This document shows, in pieces, positions 42,509 through 54,695 of a stretch of DNA of 64,000 nt. The position numbers and the translations under genes are program-made. Below the pieces are notes generated by a model. It did not search any database. It saw only the letters and a program-made list of their open reading frames with translations, and had not been told where the DNA came from. This stretch comes from Linanthus parryae (Eukaryota > Streptophyta > Magnoliopsida > Ericales > Polemoniaceae), in contig JALGPY010000003.1 of assembly GCA_023055425.1 (NCBI GenBank), positions 52,065,891 through 52,129,890 on the forward strand. The letters are read 5' to 3'. Each line of letters opens with the position of its first letter. Position 1 is the first letter of the stretch.

Positions 42509-42817
42509 ACCTGACGCCGAATTGAATCAAGGCGAGGGATAAAACGCATGAGAACAACGAACATAAAGGCATAAACCAGTAGAGAGACTCTAGGGTTCGA
42601 AGAAAATATCTATTGATCAAAAACTGCTCAATTCTGCCCACGAGTCGGGCATATATAGCTGAAATCATAAAATATGCCAAAAATGGCAAAATCCCGAAAT
42701 TGGCCTAACAGTTTGGCCTTATTGAAAGAATCACGTACGTGAAAGTTTGACCCGAAACAGTGTCAAACTGAGGTCCTAATAAGAAATGGAAATGTTACAA
42801 AAAATAGTAAAAACTAA
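42509..42817 (-). repeat. LTR-like spacer between Ty3 units 3 and 4
   Basis: Same structure as the other spacers, with CATATATAGC at 42650-42659 on the plus strand. About 309 bp, adjoining the unit 3 primer site. Confidence 0.8.
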
Positions 42818-43690
42818 CTAAAAACGCCCGTTTGGTAGGTCATACAGTGTAATTTGGGGATGAAGATGGACCCCGATGGAGCGTAGCTCGATCGTGACAC
42901 TGTGCGTCTCGTCGAGAGCTTTCCGAATTGGGGTGGCTCGCGTCATTCTGATACCCGTAGCAAAAGTTATGGCCCAAACAGTGCGATGAAACCAAAAGCT
43001 GCAATTTCTTCGTCCCTTGCGCTTATCTTCCATCTCATGGTAGAGAAGCGCCAAATTAGTCGCATCTGACAGTTCAGCTTCATCTGGATCGTCTGCTCCT
43101 GCATCAGTCTCCCCGGGTTGGAAAGAACTCGTCCTCGAGTTCACAGCAATGACTTCAGAATCCCCAAAGCAAGGAGTGAGATGCTTCACATTGAACACGT
43201 CCGAGGTGTTCAAGTGACTAGGATGCCTCAACCTGTAAGCATTATCATTGATCTTCTGCCCGATCTCACAAGGCCCAATCTTCTGATCCTTGAGCTTATT
43301 GTACTCGCCAACAGGGAAACGATCACGAGTCAATACAGCCCACACAAAATCACCAACATCAAATAGTACCTGACGACGATGCTTGTCCACCCGAGCCTTG
43401 TATTTGCTGTTGTTCTCTTCAATCTTGTTCTTCACCTGGTCATGAATACCCCTCAAGTGATCTGCCATCTCCTCAGCCTTAGGATGAACGCGTCCCACGT
43501 GCGGAATTAGAGCCAAATCCAGCACCCCTGTCGGGTTCTGTCCATTCACAATCTGGAAAGGACTCATTCCCGTAGTTCTGTTCACTGACCTGTTATACGC
43601 AAACTCCTCCTGAGCAAGCGCCAAATCCCACTGCTTGGGCTTGGAACCTGCCAAACACCTGAGAAGATTCCCTAGACTGCGATTCACCAC
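42818..43690 (-). CDS. Ty3 unit 4 integrase C-terminal frame (290 codons)
   Basis: Starts at [10 protein letters not shown] just after the third catalytic residue and runs through [58 protein letters not shown] and the acidic tail to the pol stop (LYDLPNGRF). It is the longest uninterrupted copy of this C-terminal domain. There is no chromodomain; the basic and GPY/F-like portion ends about residue 140 and the rest is low-complexity acidic. Confidence 0.8.
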   Translation of the reverse strand: MVNRSLGNLLRCLAGSKPKQWDLALAQEEFAYNRSVNRTTGMSPFQIVNGQNPTGVLDLALIPHVGRVHPKAEEMADHLRGIHDQVKNKIEENNSKYKARVDKHRRQVLFDVGDFVWAVLTRDRFPVGEYNKLKDQKIGPCEIGQKINDNAYRLRHPSHLNTSDVFNVKHLTPCFGDSEVIAVNSRTSSFQPGETDAGADDPDEAELSDATNLALLYHEMEDKRKGRRNCSFWFHRTVWAITFATGIRMTRATPIRKALDETHSVTIELRSIGVHLHPQITLYDLPNGRF

Positions 43691-43859
43691 CTCCGTCTGC
43701 CCGTCGGTCTGCGGGTGATACGCACTGCTGAAGTTCAGCTGAGCGCCAACTTCTCCTAGACGCTCTTCCAGAATTGACTCATGAACTTCGTGTCACGATC
43801 TGAGGTGATGTACCGTGGTACTCCATGCATTTTCACAATTTCTCTTAAGTAGAGGTGGG

Positions 43860-44240
43860 CTATCCGCACTGCATCCATTGTCTTCCTACATGGTACAAAA
43901 TGTGCCATTTCGGAAAACCAGTCAACAACAACAAGGACAGAATCTGCCGCTCTCTGGCCTCTGCATCATCCGTCCACTTGAAATCACACCCTTTCAGACA
44001 CTCAGTGATGGGGGCCACCAAAGTGCTGAAATTTCTGATGAACCTGCGATAGAAAGAAGCCAACCCATTGAAACTGCGCACATCGTGCAGTGTCTTAGGC
44101 CTGGGCCAGTCCACAATTGCCTCAATCTTCGAAGGATCTGCATGCACACCATCAGTAGACACAATGAAACCCAGAAATGGCACAGTAGTAGTGAAAAAGA
44201 AACACTTCTTCATGTTAATGAACAAACTCTCCGCCTTCAA
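43860..44240 (-). pseudogene. Ty3 unit 4 RT thumb fused out of frame to integrase
   Basis: RT thumb ([15 protein letters not shown] ... [15 protein letters not shown]) runs across the 854-bp deletion junction into [20 protein letters not shown], which is integrase DNA in the wrong frame. The same false fusion appears in units 5 and 6. Confidence 0.85.
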
Positions 44241-44255
44241 TGCTTCAAAGACTGC

Positions 44256-44870
44256 TCACAAATGATCAAAGTGAACAGCCCATGTTGGACTGTAAATAAG
44301 AATCTCATCGAAATAAACGACAACAAACGTCCCCATGAAAGGCCTCAAAACCTGATGCATAAACCGCATGAAGGTGCTAGGTGCGTTGGAGAGACCGAAA
44401 GGCATCACCATCAAATCATACAACCCATGCTGTGTGTTGAACGCGGTCTTCCACTTGTCCCCCTGCTTGATACGATCCTGATGGTATCCACTCTTGAGGT
44501 CAATTTTTGAGAAGACCTGAGAGCCGGAGAGTTGATCTAGCATATCATCAAGACGCGGAATGGGAAACCTGTACTTCACACTGATCCGATTAATGGCCCT
44601 GCTGTGTACACACATGCGCCAAGAAACATCCTTCTTTGGAACTAGCAGAGCGGGCAGTGCGCAAGGAATCATACTCTCTCTGATGTAACCCCTCTCAAGT
44701 AATTCAACTACCTGCCTCTGTAACTCTTCTGCTTCCTTGGGACTGAGAGGATAGGCAGGTCTGTTCGGCAGACTAGAACCTGGAACTAGGTCTATCTGAT
44801 GCTGGATATCTCTCATTGGTGGCAAACCAGGAGGGAGGTCCTCTGGCATCAAGTAGGAGAACTCATCCAA
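44256..44870 (-). pseudogene. Ty3 unit 4 RT fragment with altered active site
   Basis: 204 codons from [20 protein letters not shown] to the active site, which reads [13 protein letters not shown]. The second catalytic Asp is Glu (GAT to GAG). RT would be inactive even if expressed. It ends at a TGA after HFDHL. Confidence 0.85.
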
Positions 44871-45108
44871 AACCTGCTACACCTCAGGGGGAAATTCAGA
44901 TTCCTCATTACTGGCACTATTATTAGAAGGGATCAACGCATAAACAAAATTTTCCCGCTGAATCTCCCCCAAGAACTGGGATCGAGAAAGAAGGTTAGCC
45001 AGCGCGGTTGGAGCCGGAGTGGAACCCTCCCGTCGCGGAGCTGGTACGATTTTCTTCCCCTTCATCACAAACGAATGGGTATTCTTTTACCCATCATGGA
45101 ACACACGC

Positions 45109-45801
45109 CTATCGGCCCGGACGACCCAACAAAACATGACATGCATCCATCTTTACCACGTCACACCAATGACTATCATGATACTTATTACCAATTGAAA
45201 AAGAAACAAGACATATTTTATCAACTGTTACCTCGGAACCTCGGATCAACCATGACAGCTTGTAAGGCGCAGGATGCTGCTCCGTCTTCAGCTGCAATTT
45301 CTTGACAGCTTCTTCAGAGACTATGTTGTCGCAACTGCCGCCGTCTACGATCATCTTGCAAACCTTCTTCCCAATTGTGCAGGTAGTGTGAAAGATATTG
45401 GTCCTCAGCCAATCATCCTCCGAGTCACCCTTGGGAGTTAGCAAGTTTTTACGGACGACTAGATTCTCATGACCATCCCCATAAAGCACATCTTCATCTC
45501 CGTAGTCATCATATACGGGGTCTCCCTGGAACTCCGCTTCTTCGACCTCGTCCGTAGTACCCTCTCCGTAGTCATCATCTCCGTAGTCATCATATACTGT
45601 GTCCTGGCTCGCCACACTTGTAGCACTTGAAGCCGCTACTCGATGCACCAGGTGCTGCCTGGGTGGCTGGTCCCTGAGATCGAGTCGATCGATTGGTCTG
45701 ATCGACCCTCGATGCAGGTTTTCTGCTATGTTGCTTCTCCACAGTAAGATCCCTCTGGTAAACTTCTGAAACCGTCCAGAAAGTCTGCAGGCATAGAACA
45801 T
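45109..45801 (-). pseudogene. Ty3 unit 4 gag end and protease region
   Basis: The zinc knuckle (YKCGEPGHS) lies in an overlapping frame at 45590-45820. The frame here carries the protease site (KMIVDGGSCDNIVSEE) and linker. A rearranged 16-20 base repeat (CTCCGTAGTCATCAT twice at about 45565-45594) has replaced the end of the zinc-knuckle region. The frame ends at LLGRPGR near 45113 because of a small deletion. Confidence 0.75.
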
Positions 45802-45823
45802 CCTGCAGTGGTTGTCGCAAACC

Positions 45824-46159
45824 TTACAAGTACCGTGCTACTAGCTCCTCTTCTGTTTCTGATAGGTCGTTGCGGGCGATCAACTGGTAGAACTCCTCAG
45901 TGTAATCTTCCACCGATTTAACACCCTGCCTCAGCGTGTGGAGACGCTGATATAGGGTTTGGGTGTATCCGAAGGGAAGGAAGTGAGCCTTCATCTTCTT
46001 CGTCATCTTTTCCCATTCAGCAATCTTCGGTTTTCCCTGCTTCTCACGAGACCGTCGCAACTGCTCCCACCATGCTGAAGCTCTGCCCTTGAGCTTGATT
46101 GCGACCAACTTCACCTTCTCACGTTCAGAAACCTCCTTGTACTCAAAGATCCGATCCAC
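45824..46159 (-). pseudogene. Ty3 unit 4 gag, part below the copia insertion
   Basis: Encodes MDRIFEYKEVSEREKVKLVA and on to HTLRQGVKSVEDYTEEFYQL, RNDLSETEEELVARYL, then a stop. It keeps the C in GATCAACTGG that units 1-2 have lost. The remaining N-terminal gag is at 54691-55014 beyond the copia element. Confidence 0.8.
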
Positions 46160-46191
46160 CTCGTTCAGCCAATCGATGAATCCATAGGCCT

Positions 46192-46196
46192 GAAGG
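46192..46196. other. Target-site duplication, left copy (GAAGG)
   Basis: GAAGG directly precedes the copia 5' LTR. The same five bases follow the 3' LTR at 54696-54700. The uninterrupted gag sequence in unit 1 (GGCCTGAAGGGTACCAG) has GAAGG once, which proves insertion into an existing Ty3 unit. Confidence 0.95.
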
Positions 46197-47625
46197 TGTT
46201 AGAATAGATGCCCTATAGGCAATCTAGTTTAGTATGAATTTATTTGTGGCTAGAAATTCATTTTTATTGGATATTTAATATAATGAAGTCCTTAGATTTA
46301 CAATTGTGTTGTTTATCTTAAATATCCCTAGTCCAGTATAATGATTAATGGGACAATCATCTATAGACTAGTATGGGGTTGGATTGATATGGAGATATCA
46401 CGATCCAACACATAGGTGAGCATTAGGGAATGTTGCACTGGATTGACCCATCTCCGAGAAGGCTACATACACGTTATGTTGAGTCACAAGCGCTTCTCGC
46501 GGTGCAATGGTATTGTCATCCTTAGACTTGAAGTCACTAGATATTCTAGTTGTGGATTATTGTGATCTTGGTAGCGTTAAACGCTACACCGTAACTGCGT
46601 AGTTATAAAGGCATGTACTGGATACAATAAGAAGCAAGCTTAGAGATCGTAGTGGACGTAGATAGGATTTGTCCCTCCCACATAACGGGAGCAAATATCC
46701 TAGGCCACTCGAGGGATAGTGCTTATAGAATGTCTGGCCAGACTCAAATAAATCAATATGGGATATTGATGTTATTTGCACGAATAAGGCTATTCCCATG
46801 GATCGAGAAACTATGGATTGGATATACGAGTGTGAATTGTATTTCTCGTGTCCAATCGGGATATAGAGACAAAGGGATGAGACAATTACTTGTACAAAGG
46901 TTGTCAAGATGACTATTCTATTAGTTGGCTAGAATGGATGTTTTGCTAGAAACCGCTCCATATTAGCAAATAGTTGCTACCAACTAGATAGAACCTATGG
47001 GGTCACACGCTATATAGAGTTGAACTACATTTGGGAATTAATCAATTGGATTAATTAATTAGAAGAATCACTTTGCAAAACCTTGCAAACTTAGTAGGGA
47101 CTAATTTGCAAGGACGGGACTAAATTGAATTCTAGTAGGAATAGAATAAGTCCTTTAGGTAGTTGGCAAGGAGTTGTTGGACTATATAAAGGACCTTCCT
47201 TCCTTTCTTCCTTCCCATATAAATTATGCTCATAAATGAACATAACAAGAGTGGGAAGAACAAAAGAAGGAGAGAGAGCAACAAGCTAGGAGCTCGCCGC
47301 CCCTAGCTCGCCGCCCGTCCCCATCGGCCACAAGGAGGCCGAGAGCCTTCCTTTGGGTCTCGTTTTGCGTGATTTTTCTTCCTCTTCCTCTTCCGGGCTA
47401 GAACCAAGGACTTGGGAGATTCTAGGATCAACTCTAGGCGTGGATCAACCATAGAGAACGTGACATAATTCGCGTTTGAAGTCATCAAAGGAGAACCCTA
47501 AGGTGTGTTATTGATTTCTTACCCTTACCATCGTTATGTCTCTTGACTTGTGATCCTTGGAGGATTTTGCATGGTTTTATGATTGTTTGTGTTTCCGTTG
47601 CGCATCCATGAATCAAAACCCGACA
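46197..47625 (+). repeat. Copia 5' LTR
   Basis: Begins TGTTAGAATAGATGCCC and ends AATCAAAACCCGACA. It has a TATA box candidate CTATATAAAGG at 47183-47193; the 3' LTR has CTACATAAAGG there. A GC-rich CTCGCCGCCCCTAGCTCGCC tract lies at about 47294. Confidence 0.95.
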
Positions 47626-47626
47626 G

Positions 47627-47638
47627 TGGTATCAGAGC
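47627..47638 (+). promoter_or_regulatory. Copia primer binding site
   Basis: TGGTATCAGAGC, one base after the 5' LTR, is complementary to the 3' end of plant initiator tRNA-Met. Confidence 0.95.
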
Positions 47639-49300
47639 CACAGGTCGTAGAGCATAAACGTGGTTTATGTGTTACGTTTTAGTTGTTTTACACCGTAATT
47701 TGATCGTTTATCGCGTAAAACAAGACAAATCAAGCATGGGATGCAATTTGTCAATAATTAATCATAACAAGATCTAATATTTGCATTGGATGCATGAATT
47801 GGTGAGTTTGAGAAATTTTAGGATCTTAGATCTAGGGTTTGGGAATCCTTGGGGAAGAAGGAGTTCTCCCAAAACAAGGAAACAACCAAACTTGGGCACC
47901 AAGCAAGGGAGTTGTTTTGGAAACAACTCCCATAAGGAGGTTCGGCCCCCTAGGGGACCGCCCCCTTTGCTTTCCGCCCAAGCTTAGCCGCCCTAGGGGC
48001 CGGGCGGCCCTAACCCGCGGCCTAGGCTTGTGGGTTTTGGGCCGGGCCGGCCCTAGGGCCTTGTGGTTCTCCTTATTGGGCCCGGGCAATTTGATTGTTG
48101 GGCCCATGGAACGTTTTTACCCTAGAAATCCTTAAATCAATTAAAATTGACCAAGCACGTTAAAATTGGATTTTAACTGTTTATGTGCAAATCGCATGGT
48201 GATTGGATATGGCCTTAGGATGTGGTTTGATGTGGATGTTTAATTTTGTGGTTTGGTTTTATGGCCTGCGAGCTGATCAATTAATTGTAATAATCAATTA
48301 GGGTTTTATGGCATGCGTGCCATTTTTTTTCTCAACTTGTGAGATTTATTTTATTTTGTATAGAAGTTAGCTAGTGCTAGATAAAGTAGATTGTTAGCCA
48401 AGATTGAAGAAAAGAAGCCCAAAGCCAAAGAAGCCACAAAAGATGGAGCATGGAGCATTCCACATGACTATGAAGGATGGACCAAAAGATCAAGACGCAT
48501 GGAGATGTGTTTGTTTTAGGGTTCATAGATAATTCCATTGGCTTGGAATTATCGTAGACTAGAAAAGGCCATATCCACATCACGTTTGATTTCTGTTTTG
48601 TGGTTGTTTATTTTAATGTCTTATTATTGTGTGGTTGGTGTATGGATGATGCATGCAATTAGGAGAATAAGATAATTAGACAACCCGGATCTATTATTTG
48701 GAGTTGTGCCCAAACTCAAATAGATAGATTAGTTGATATTGATCAACAAAACAATTAAAATTGAATTGAAAATCCCTCAAAATTCAAATATTGTGTTCTT
48801 GCCTTCTCGTTATTTAAACACTCATTATCATCATTATTTATCAAGTTCGTGCGTACCAAAGCATGGCGACTTGGTTCATAATGATGGAATGCGATGGCAC
48901 GTAACAATGTGCAATTGTTTAGATAAGAGGTTGAACACAACAAGGCTATTAATATGATTAAGAAACCTAGAGGCAATCAATTGGGATTATCCATATGGAT
49001 GGATAAATAAGAAGTTATTTGCCCAATTGGACCAAGGGTTGCATATGGGATGCAATTGGAATTGTTCCTACCTAAAGTAGTCAAATTATGGGTGACTTGC
49101 CAAAGCAAGCTCATAAGGAGGTGAAACATGGATCTTGGCCCACTAGAAAATATAAGGATATTTTCCGCATTAATATCTTGAGGGTTATTAATCCGTAGTA
49201 AAATAGTGGGAGCTATATTTGATAAACTAGCCATTATTGAATATAGTCAAAAATTCACAAATACTAAAACTTGCGTATTTTCCTTTTTGTAGAATTCCAA
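47639..49300 (+). other. Copia untranslated leader, 1.66 kb
   Basis: A long stretch between the primer site and gag with no sustained coding frame. It includes a GC-rich block at 47940-48070 with GGCC-containing inverted segments, then AT-rich DNA. Long leaders of this kind hold RNA packaging and dimerisation signals in many copia elements; that function is inference only. Confidence 0.7.
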
Positions 49301-50179
49301 ATGGCAAACAACTCATCGAGTTCACAACATTCCCTACGATCTGTCCTTGAGAAGGACAAGCTCTCTGGAACCAACTTTCTTGATTGGTACAGAAACTTGA
49401 GAATTGTTCTCAAGCAAGAGAAGAAACTGTACGCAATAGAGGAGCATGTTCCAGAAGGTCCAGAGAACCAAACACCTGCTGCCCTAAAGGCGTATCAAAA
49501 GCGTGTTGATGACGCTAATGATGCGGCCTGCCTTATGCTATGCACCATGACTTCTGAGCTTCAGAAGCAACACGAAAACATGAATGTTGTCGATATGATC
49601 GAGCATCTGAAGCAGCTCTTCCAAGAGCAGGCAAGGGTAGAGAGGTATGAGGTCTCTAAGGCACTGTTCAAGTGTCATCTGGCAGAAAGGAACCCGGAGG
49701 GACCCCATGTACTCCGTATGATCGGGTACTTGGAGAATCTCTCCCGACTAGGGTTCCCGGTCGGCCAAGAGTTGGCAACCGATCTCGTGTTGCAATCATT
49801 GCCCGAGAGTTATGGACAGTTCATCATGAACTATAACATGAACGAGATCGTGAAACCACTGCCAGATTTACTCAATATGTTGAGGACGGCTGAACAGAGC
49901 ATCAACAAGGGTAAGGGTAAGGCCATTATGATGGTACAGAAAGGAAAGGGCAAAAGGTTTGCCTTTTCCTCCAAGGGAAAAGGCAAGTCAGTTGCCAAGT
50001 CCAAGGAACCTGCCCTTAAGCCTGTTGGTGGCATTTCCAAAGGTGTGACTAAAGGTGAGTGTCACTACTGCAGTCAGCCTGGACAGTGGAGGAGGAACTG
50101 CCCAAAATATCTGGAGGACAAGAGGCTTGGAATAGTGATTCCACCACCACCAGGTATTTTTGTTGTAGATTTCAATTGA
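49301..50179 (+). pseudogene. Copia gag with altered zinc knuckle
   Basis: ATG at 49301 (MANNSSSSQHSLRSVLEKDK), then the gag core (LSGTNFLDWYRNLRIVLKQE, KKLYAIEEHVPEGP). The zinc knuckle reads CHYCSQPGQWRRNC: the usual His is Gln, so zinc binding should be lost. A TGA at 50177-50179 (FN* before TVSTSWVLD) separates gag from protease in the same frame; a Leu codon is usual there. Confidence 0.9.
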
Positions 50180-51958
50180 ACTGTCTCTACATCATGGGTA
50201 TTAGATACTGTATGTGGATATCATATTTGTCGAAATATGCAGGATCTAAAGAGAAGTAGAAGATTGGCTAAAGGAGAGGTAGATCTGCGCGTTGGGAATG
50301 GAGCAAAGGTTGCTGCGTTGGCCATAGGCGTGTGCGAGCTATCTCTGCCTTCAGGATTAGTTTTAGAATTAAATAATTGCTATTTTGTGCCTGCTATGAG
50401 CAGAAACATTATTTCTATTTCTTGTTTGGACAAGGATGGTTTTATTATTTCAATAAAGAACAGTTGTTGTTCCTTTTATTTAAATAATATTCACTATTTT
50501 AGTGCGCAATTATTTAATGGAATTTATGTCCTTGATCTAAGCAATCCTGTCTACAACATTAATACCAAGCGGATTAAAATAAATGATTTAAATCCTGCTT
50601 ATTTATGGCACTGTGGTATAGGCCATATAAATGAGAAACGTGTATCTAGACTCCATAAGTATGGATTGCTAGACTCATTTGATTTTGAATCATATGAGAC
50701 ATGTGAGGCTTGTTTATTAGGAAAAATGACTAAGTCCCCTTTCAATAAGAAAGGTGAGAGGACTAGTGAGCAATTGTCACTCATACATACTGATGTGTGT
50801 GGGCCATTTGCCACGCCTGCCAGGGGTGGTTATGTCTACTTCATCACATTTACTGATGATTTCAGTAGATATGGATTTGTGTACCTCATGAGGGCAAAAT
50901 CCGAATCCTTTGAAGTGTTCAAAGAATTCAAGAATGAAGTAGAGAAGCAACTTGGCAAAAGTATCAAGGCTCTACGATCGGATCGTGGAGGAGAATACTT
51001 GAGCCAAGAGTTTGACGACTATCTTAGAGAGTGTGGGATCGTGTCCCAACTCACTCCACCCGGAACGCCACAATGGAATGGCGTGTCCGAAAGGACGAAT
51101 CGAACCCTATTGGATATGGTTCGATCTATGATGTGTCAAACCAATCTTCCATTATCATTTTGGGGCTACGCTCTATTAAATGCAGCTTTTACCATTAACC
51201 GTGTTCCATCTAAATCAGTCATGAAGACACCATATGAGATGTGGAGTGGGATGCGTCCCACACTGTCGTTCATGAGGATTTGGGGCTGTGATGTCTATGT
51301 AAAATGTTTACAATCAGACAAGCTAGGGCCGAAATCGGATAAGTGTAAATTTGTGGGGTACCCTAAGGAAACTAAGGGATACTACTTCTACAATCCAACC
51401 GAGAACAAAGTGTTTGTTGCTCGGACCGGCGTGTTTCTAGAAAGAGAGTTTGTCTCTAAAGAAGCAAGTGGGAGGAATGTAGAACTTGAAGAGGTTCAAG
51501 AACCACAAATCACTGAACCGATTATGGGACATGAACAGGAACCACAAGCAGTTGTGGAGCAACCTGTTCAGGTAACACAAGAGCTTCGTAGATCTAGTAG
51601 AGTGCGCCAGGAACCCGAGAGGTATGGACTTCTCGTGACTGATTCCGGTGACACGATGCTCATAGATGATGAGCCTACTACCTATGAGGAGGCCATGAAT
51701 GGCCCAGACTCTCAGAAGTGGCTAGAAGCCATGAGATCCGAGATGGAATCCATGTATACCAACAAAGTATGGACTTTGGTGGAACCACCCGATGGGGCGC
51801 GGCCCATAGGGTGCAAGTGGGTCTTCAAGAAGAAGATCGACATTGATGGTAATGTGATTACCTATAAGGGCCGATTGGTGGCTAAAGGATTCAGACAGAT
51901 TCATGGTATTAACTATGATGAAACCTTTTCACCAGTCGCTATGACTAAATCCATCTGA
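50180..51958 (+). pseudogene. Copia protease, integrase and start of RT
   Basis: This continues the gag frame. The protease active site is SWVLDTVCGYH: Asp-Thr-Gly has become Asp-Thr-Val. Integrase has the zinc motif (LWHCGIGHINEKR ... CEACLLGK) and catalytic residues in IHTDVCGPF, LRSDRGGEYL and NGVSERTNRTL. RT begins WLEAMRSEMESMYTNKVWTL and KGRLVAKGF. A TGA at 51956 replaces the usual Arg (CGA) in KSIRILLA, a C-to-T change at CpG. Confidence 0.92.
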
Positions 51959-52762
51959 ATCCTACTTGCAATTGCAGCATACCACGACTATGAGATTTGG
52001 CAGATGGATATCAAAACAACATTCCTTTATGGGAATCTCCTCGAGGACGTGTATATGATACAGCCGGAGGGTTTTGAGGATCCAAAGCAAGCCAACAAAG
52101 TCTGTAAGCTGCAACGATCCATTTATGGATTAAAGCAAGCTTCTAAGAGTTGGAATCGACGTTTTGATGAAGTGGTCAAAGAGTTTGGCTTCATCAGAAA
52201 CGAAGATGAGTCTTGTGTCTACAAGAAGGTTAGTGGGAGCTCTGTAGCTTTTCTGGTCTTGTATGTGGATGACATACTACTCATTGGAAACGACGTTCCC
52301 ATGCTGCAATCTGTTAAAGATCGGCTAGGAAAGTGTTTCTCAATGAATGAATTATGGGAAGCAGCCCATATACTCGGTATAAAGATCTATAGAGATAGAT
52401 CTAAGAGGTTTCTAGGCCTAAGTCAAAGTAAATATATTGACAAGTTGTTGAAACGGTTCAACATGCAAGATTCCAAGAAGGGATTCTTGCCCATGTCACA
52501 TGGAATCACTCTTTCGAAGAGTGGTTGTCCTTCCAATGAGATTGAAACGGAACGCATGAGTAGAATTCCCTATGTCTCGGCCATAGGATCTATCATGTAC
52601 GCCATGTTATGTACTAGACCAGATGTGTCATATGCCTTGAGTATGACAAGCAGATACCAATCCAATCCGGGTGAGAGTCACTGGATTGCAGTCAAGAACA
52701 TCCTAAAGTACTTGAGAAGAACTAAGGATGCTTTCTTGATATTTGGCGGTGAGGAAGAGTAG
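51959..52762 (+). pseudogene. Copia RT, main part
   Basis: The same frame continues after the TGA: YEIWQMDIKTTFLYG (first catalytic Asp), SIYGLKQASKSWNRRFDE, the active site LYVDDILLIG (YVDD of copia), LGLSQSKYIDKLLKRF and SIMYAMLCTRPDVSYALSM. The frame is closed by TAG at 52760-52762, just before RNase H. Confidence 0.92.
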
Positions 52763-53250
52763 CGTGTAAGGGGTTACACTGATGCAAGCTTCCAAACCGA
52801 CAGAGAGGACTTTAGATCACAGTCGGGATATGTGTTTTTCCTCAATGGAGCAGCGGTGAGCTGGAAGACTTCCAAGCAAGAGATGGTAGCTGATTCTACA
52901 AAGAGGCTGAGTACATTGCTGCAAATGGCGCAGCAAAGGAAGCTGTTTGGATCAGAAAGTTTGTTTCTGAACTTGGTGTGGTCCCTAGCATTGCGGATCT
53001 AGTTGAGTTGTACTGTGACAACACTGGGGCGATCGCGCAATCAAAGGAACCAAGATCGCATCAGAAGTCCAAGCACGTGCTCAGGAAGTTTCATCTGATT
53101 CGAGATATTATCGATAGAGGAGACGTTCGGATATGCAAGATTCCTACAGATGATAATCTGTCAGACCCGCTTACAAAGCCTCTCACGCAGTGGAAGCATG
53201 AAGGGCACACTAGGAGTATGGGCATACGAGATGCGCCAGTTTGGCTCTAG
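52763..53250 (+). pseudogene. Copia RNase H, frameshifted
   Basis: RGYTDASFQTDREDFRSQSG and then a short deletion near 52900 (ADST|KEAEYIA); after it ELYCDNTGAIAQSKEPRSHQ and the conserved end DPLTKPLTQWKHEGHTRSMG. The three acidic residues (TDAS, EAEY, CDNT) exist but in two frames. The stop is at 53248. Confidence 0.88.
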
Positions 53251-53253
53251 TGC

Positions 53254-53264
53254 AAGTGGGAGAC
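53254..53264 (+). promoter_or_regulatory. Copia polypurine tract
   Basis: AAGTGGGAGAC directly precedes the 3' LTR and is the plus-strand priming site typical of plant copia elements. Confidence 0.85.
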
Positions 53265-54695
53265 TGTTGGAATAGATTCCCTAGAGGCAATCTAGTTTAG
53301 TATGAATTTATTTGCGACAAGAAATTCATTTATTACTTATTGGATATTTAATAGAATGAAGTCTTTAGATTTACAATTGTGTTGTTTATCTTAAATATCC
53401 CTAGTCCAGTATAATGATTAATAGTACAATCATCTATAAACTAGTATGGGGTTTGATTGATATGGAGATATCACGATCCAACACATAGGTGTGCATTAGG
53501 GAATGTTGCACTGGATTGACCCATCTCCGAGAAGGCTACATACACGTTATGTTGAGTCACAAGCGCTTCTCGCGGTGCAATGGTATTGTCATCCTTAGAC
53601 TTGAAGTCACTAGATATTCTAGTTGTGCATTATTGTGATCTTGGTAGCGTTAAACGCTACACCATAACTGGGTAGTTATAAAGGCGTGTACTGGATACAA
53701 TAAGAAGCAAGCTTAGAGATCGTAGTGGACGTAGATAGGATTTGTCCCTCCCACATAACGGGAGCAAATATCCTAGGCCACTCGAGGGATAGTGCTTATA
53801 GAATGTCTGGCAAGACTCAAATAAATCAATATGGGATATTGATGTTATTTGCACGAATAAGGCTATTCCCATGGATCGAGAAACTATGGATTAGATATAC
53901 GAGTGTGACTTGTATGTATCATGTCCAATCCGAATATAGAGACAAAGGGATGAGAAAATTACTTGTACAAAGGTTGTCAAGATGACTATTTTATTAGTTT
54001 GCTAGAATGGATGTTTTGCTAGAAACCGCTCCATATTAGCAAATAGTTGCTACAAACTAGATAGAACCTATGGGGTCACACGCTATATAGAGTTGAACTA
54101 GATTTGGGAATTAATCATTTGGATTAATTAATTAGAAGGATCACTTTGCAAAACCTTGCAAACTTAGTAGGGACTAATTTGCAAGGAAGGGACTAAATTG
54201 AATTCTGGTAGGACTAGAATAAGTCCTTTAGGTTGTTGGAAAGGAGTTGTTGGACTACATAAAGGACCTTCCTTCCTTCCTTCCCATATAACTTATGCTC
54301 ATAATTGAACATAACAAGAGTGGGAGAGAACAAAAGAAGGAGAGAGAGAAACAAGCTAGGAGCTCGCCGCCCCTAGCTCGCCGCCCGTCCCCGTTGGCCA
54401 CAAGGAGGTCGAGAGCCTTCCTTTGGGTCTCGTTTTGCGTGATTTTTCTTTCTCTTCCTCTTCCGGGCTAGCACCAAGGACTTGGGAGATTCTAAGATCA
54501 ACTCTAGGCGTGGATAGACCATAGAGAACGTGACATAATTCGAGTTTTAAGTCATCAAAGGAGAACCCTAAGGTGTGTTATTGATTTCTTACCCTTACAA
54601 TCGTTATGTCTCTTTACTTGTGATCCTTGGAGGGTTTTGCATGGTTTTATGATTGTTTGTGTTTCCGTTGCGCATCCATGAATCAAAACCCTACA
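53265..54695 (+). repeat. Copia 3' LTR
   Basis: Begins TGTTGGAATAGATTCCC and ends AATCAAAACCCTACA. It is colinear with the 5' LTR apart from scattered substitutions and small indels; for example it lacks one CTTT unit near 54275 and has AGTTATAAAGGCG for AGTTATAAAGGCA at about 53676. Confidence 0.95.

Larger units (their letters stand above)
46197..54695 (+). mobile_element. Ty1/copia LTR retrotransposon, complete but coding-defective (8499 bp)
   Basis: Two LTRs of 1429 and 1431 bp flank internal DNA with primer site (47627), gag (49301), protease, integrase, RT and RNase H in copia order, and a purine tract (53254-53264) before the 3' LTR. Both ends are TGTT...ACA and the target duplication is GAAGG. 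It lies opposite in orientation to the Ty3 array. The frames carry at least three in-frame stops and one frameshift. The LTRs differ at scattered sites (a few per cent by eye), so the insertion is not brand new. Confidence 0.97.

Noticed and set aside
46584..46912. Frames of 86-107 codons in the copia LTRs (repeated at 53657-53985)
   Set aside because: They are in LTR DNA, present in both LTRs with differences, and have no known domain.
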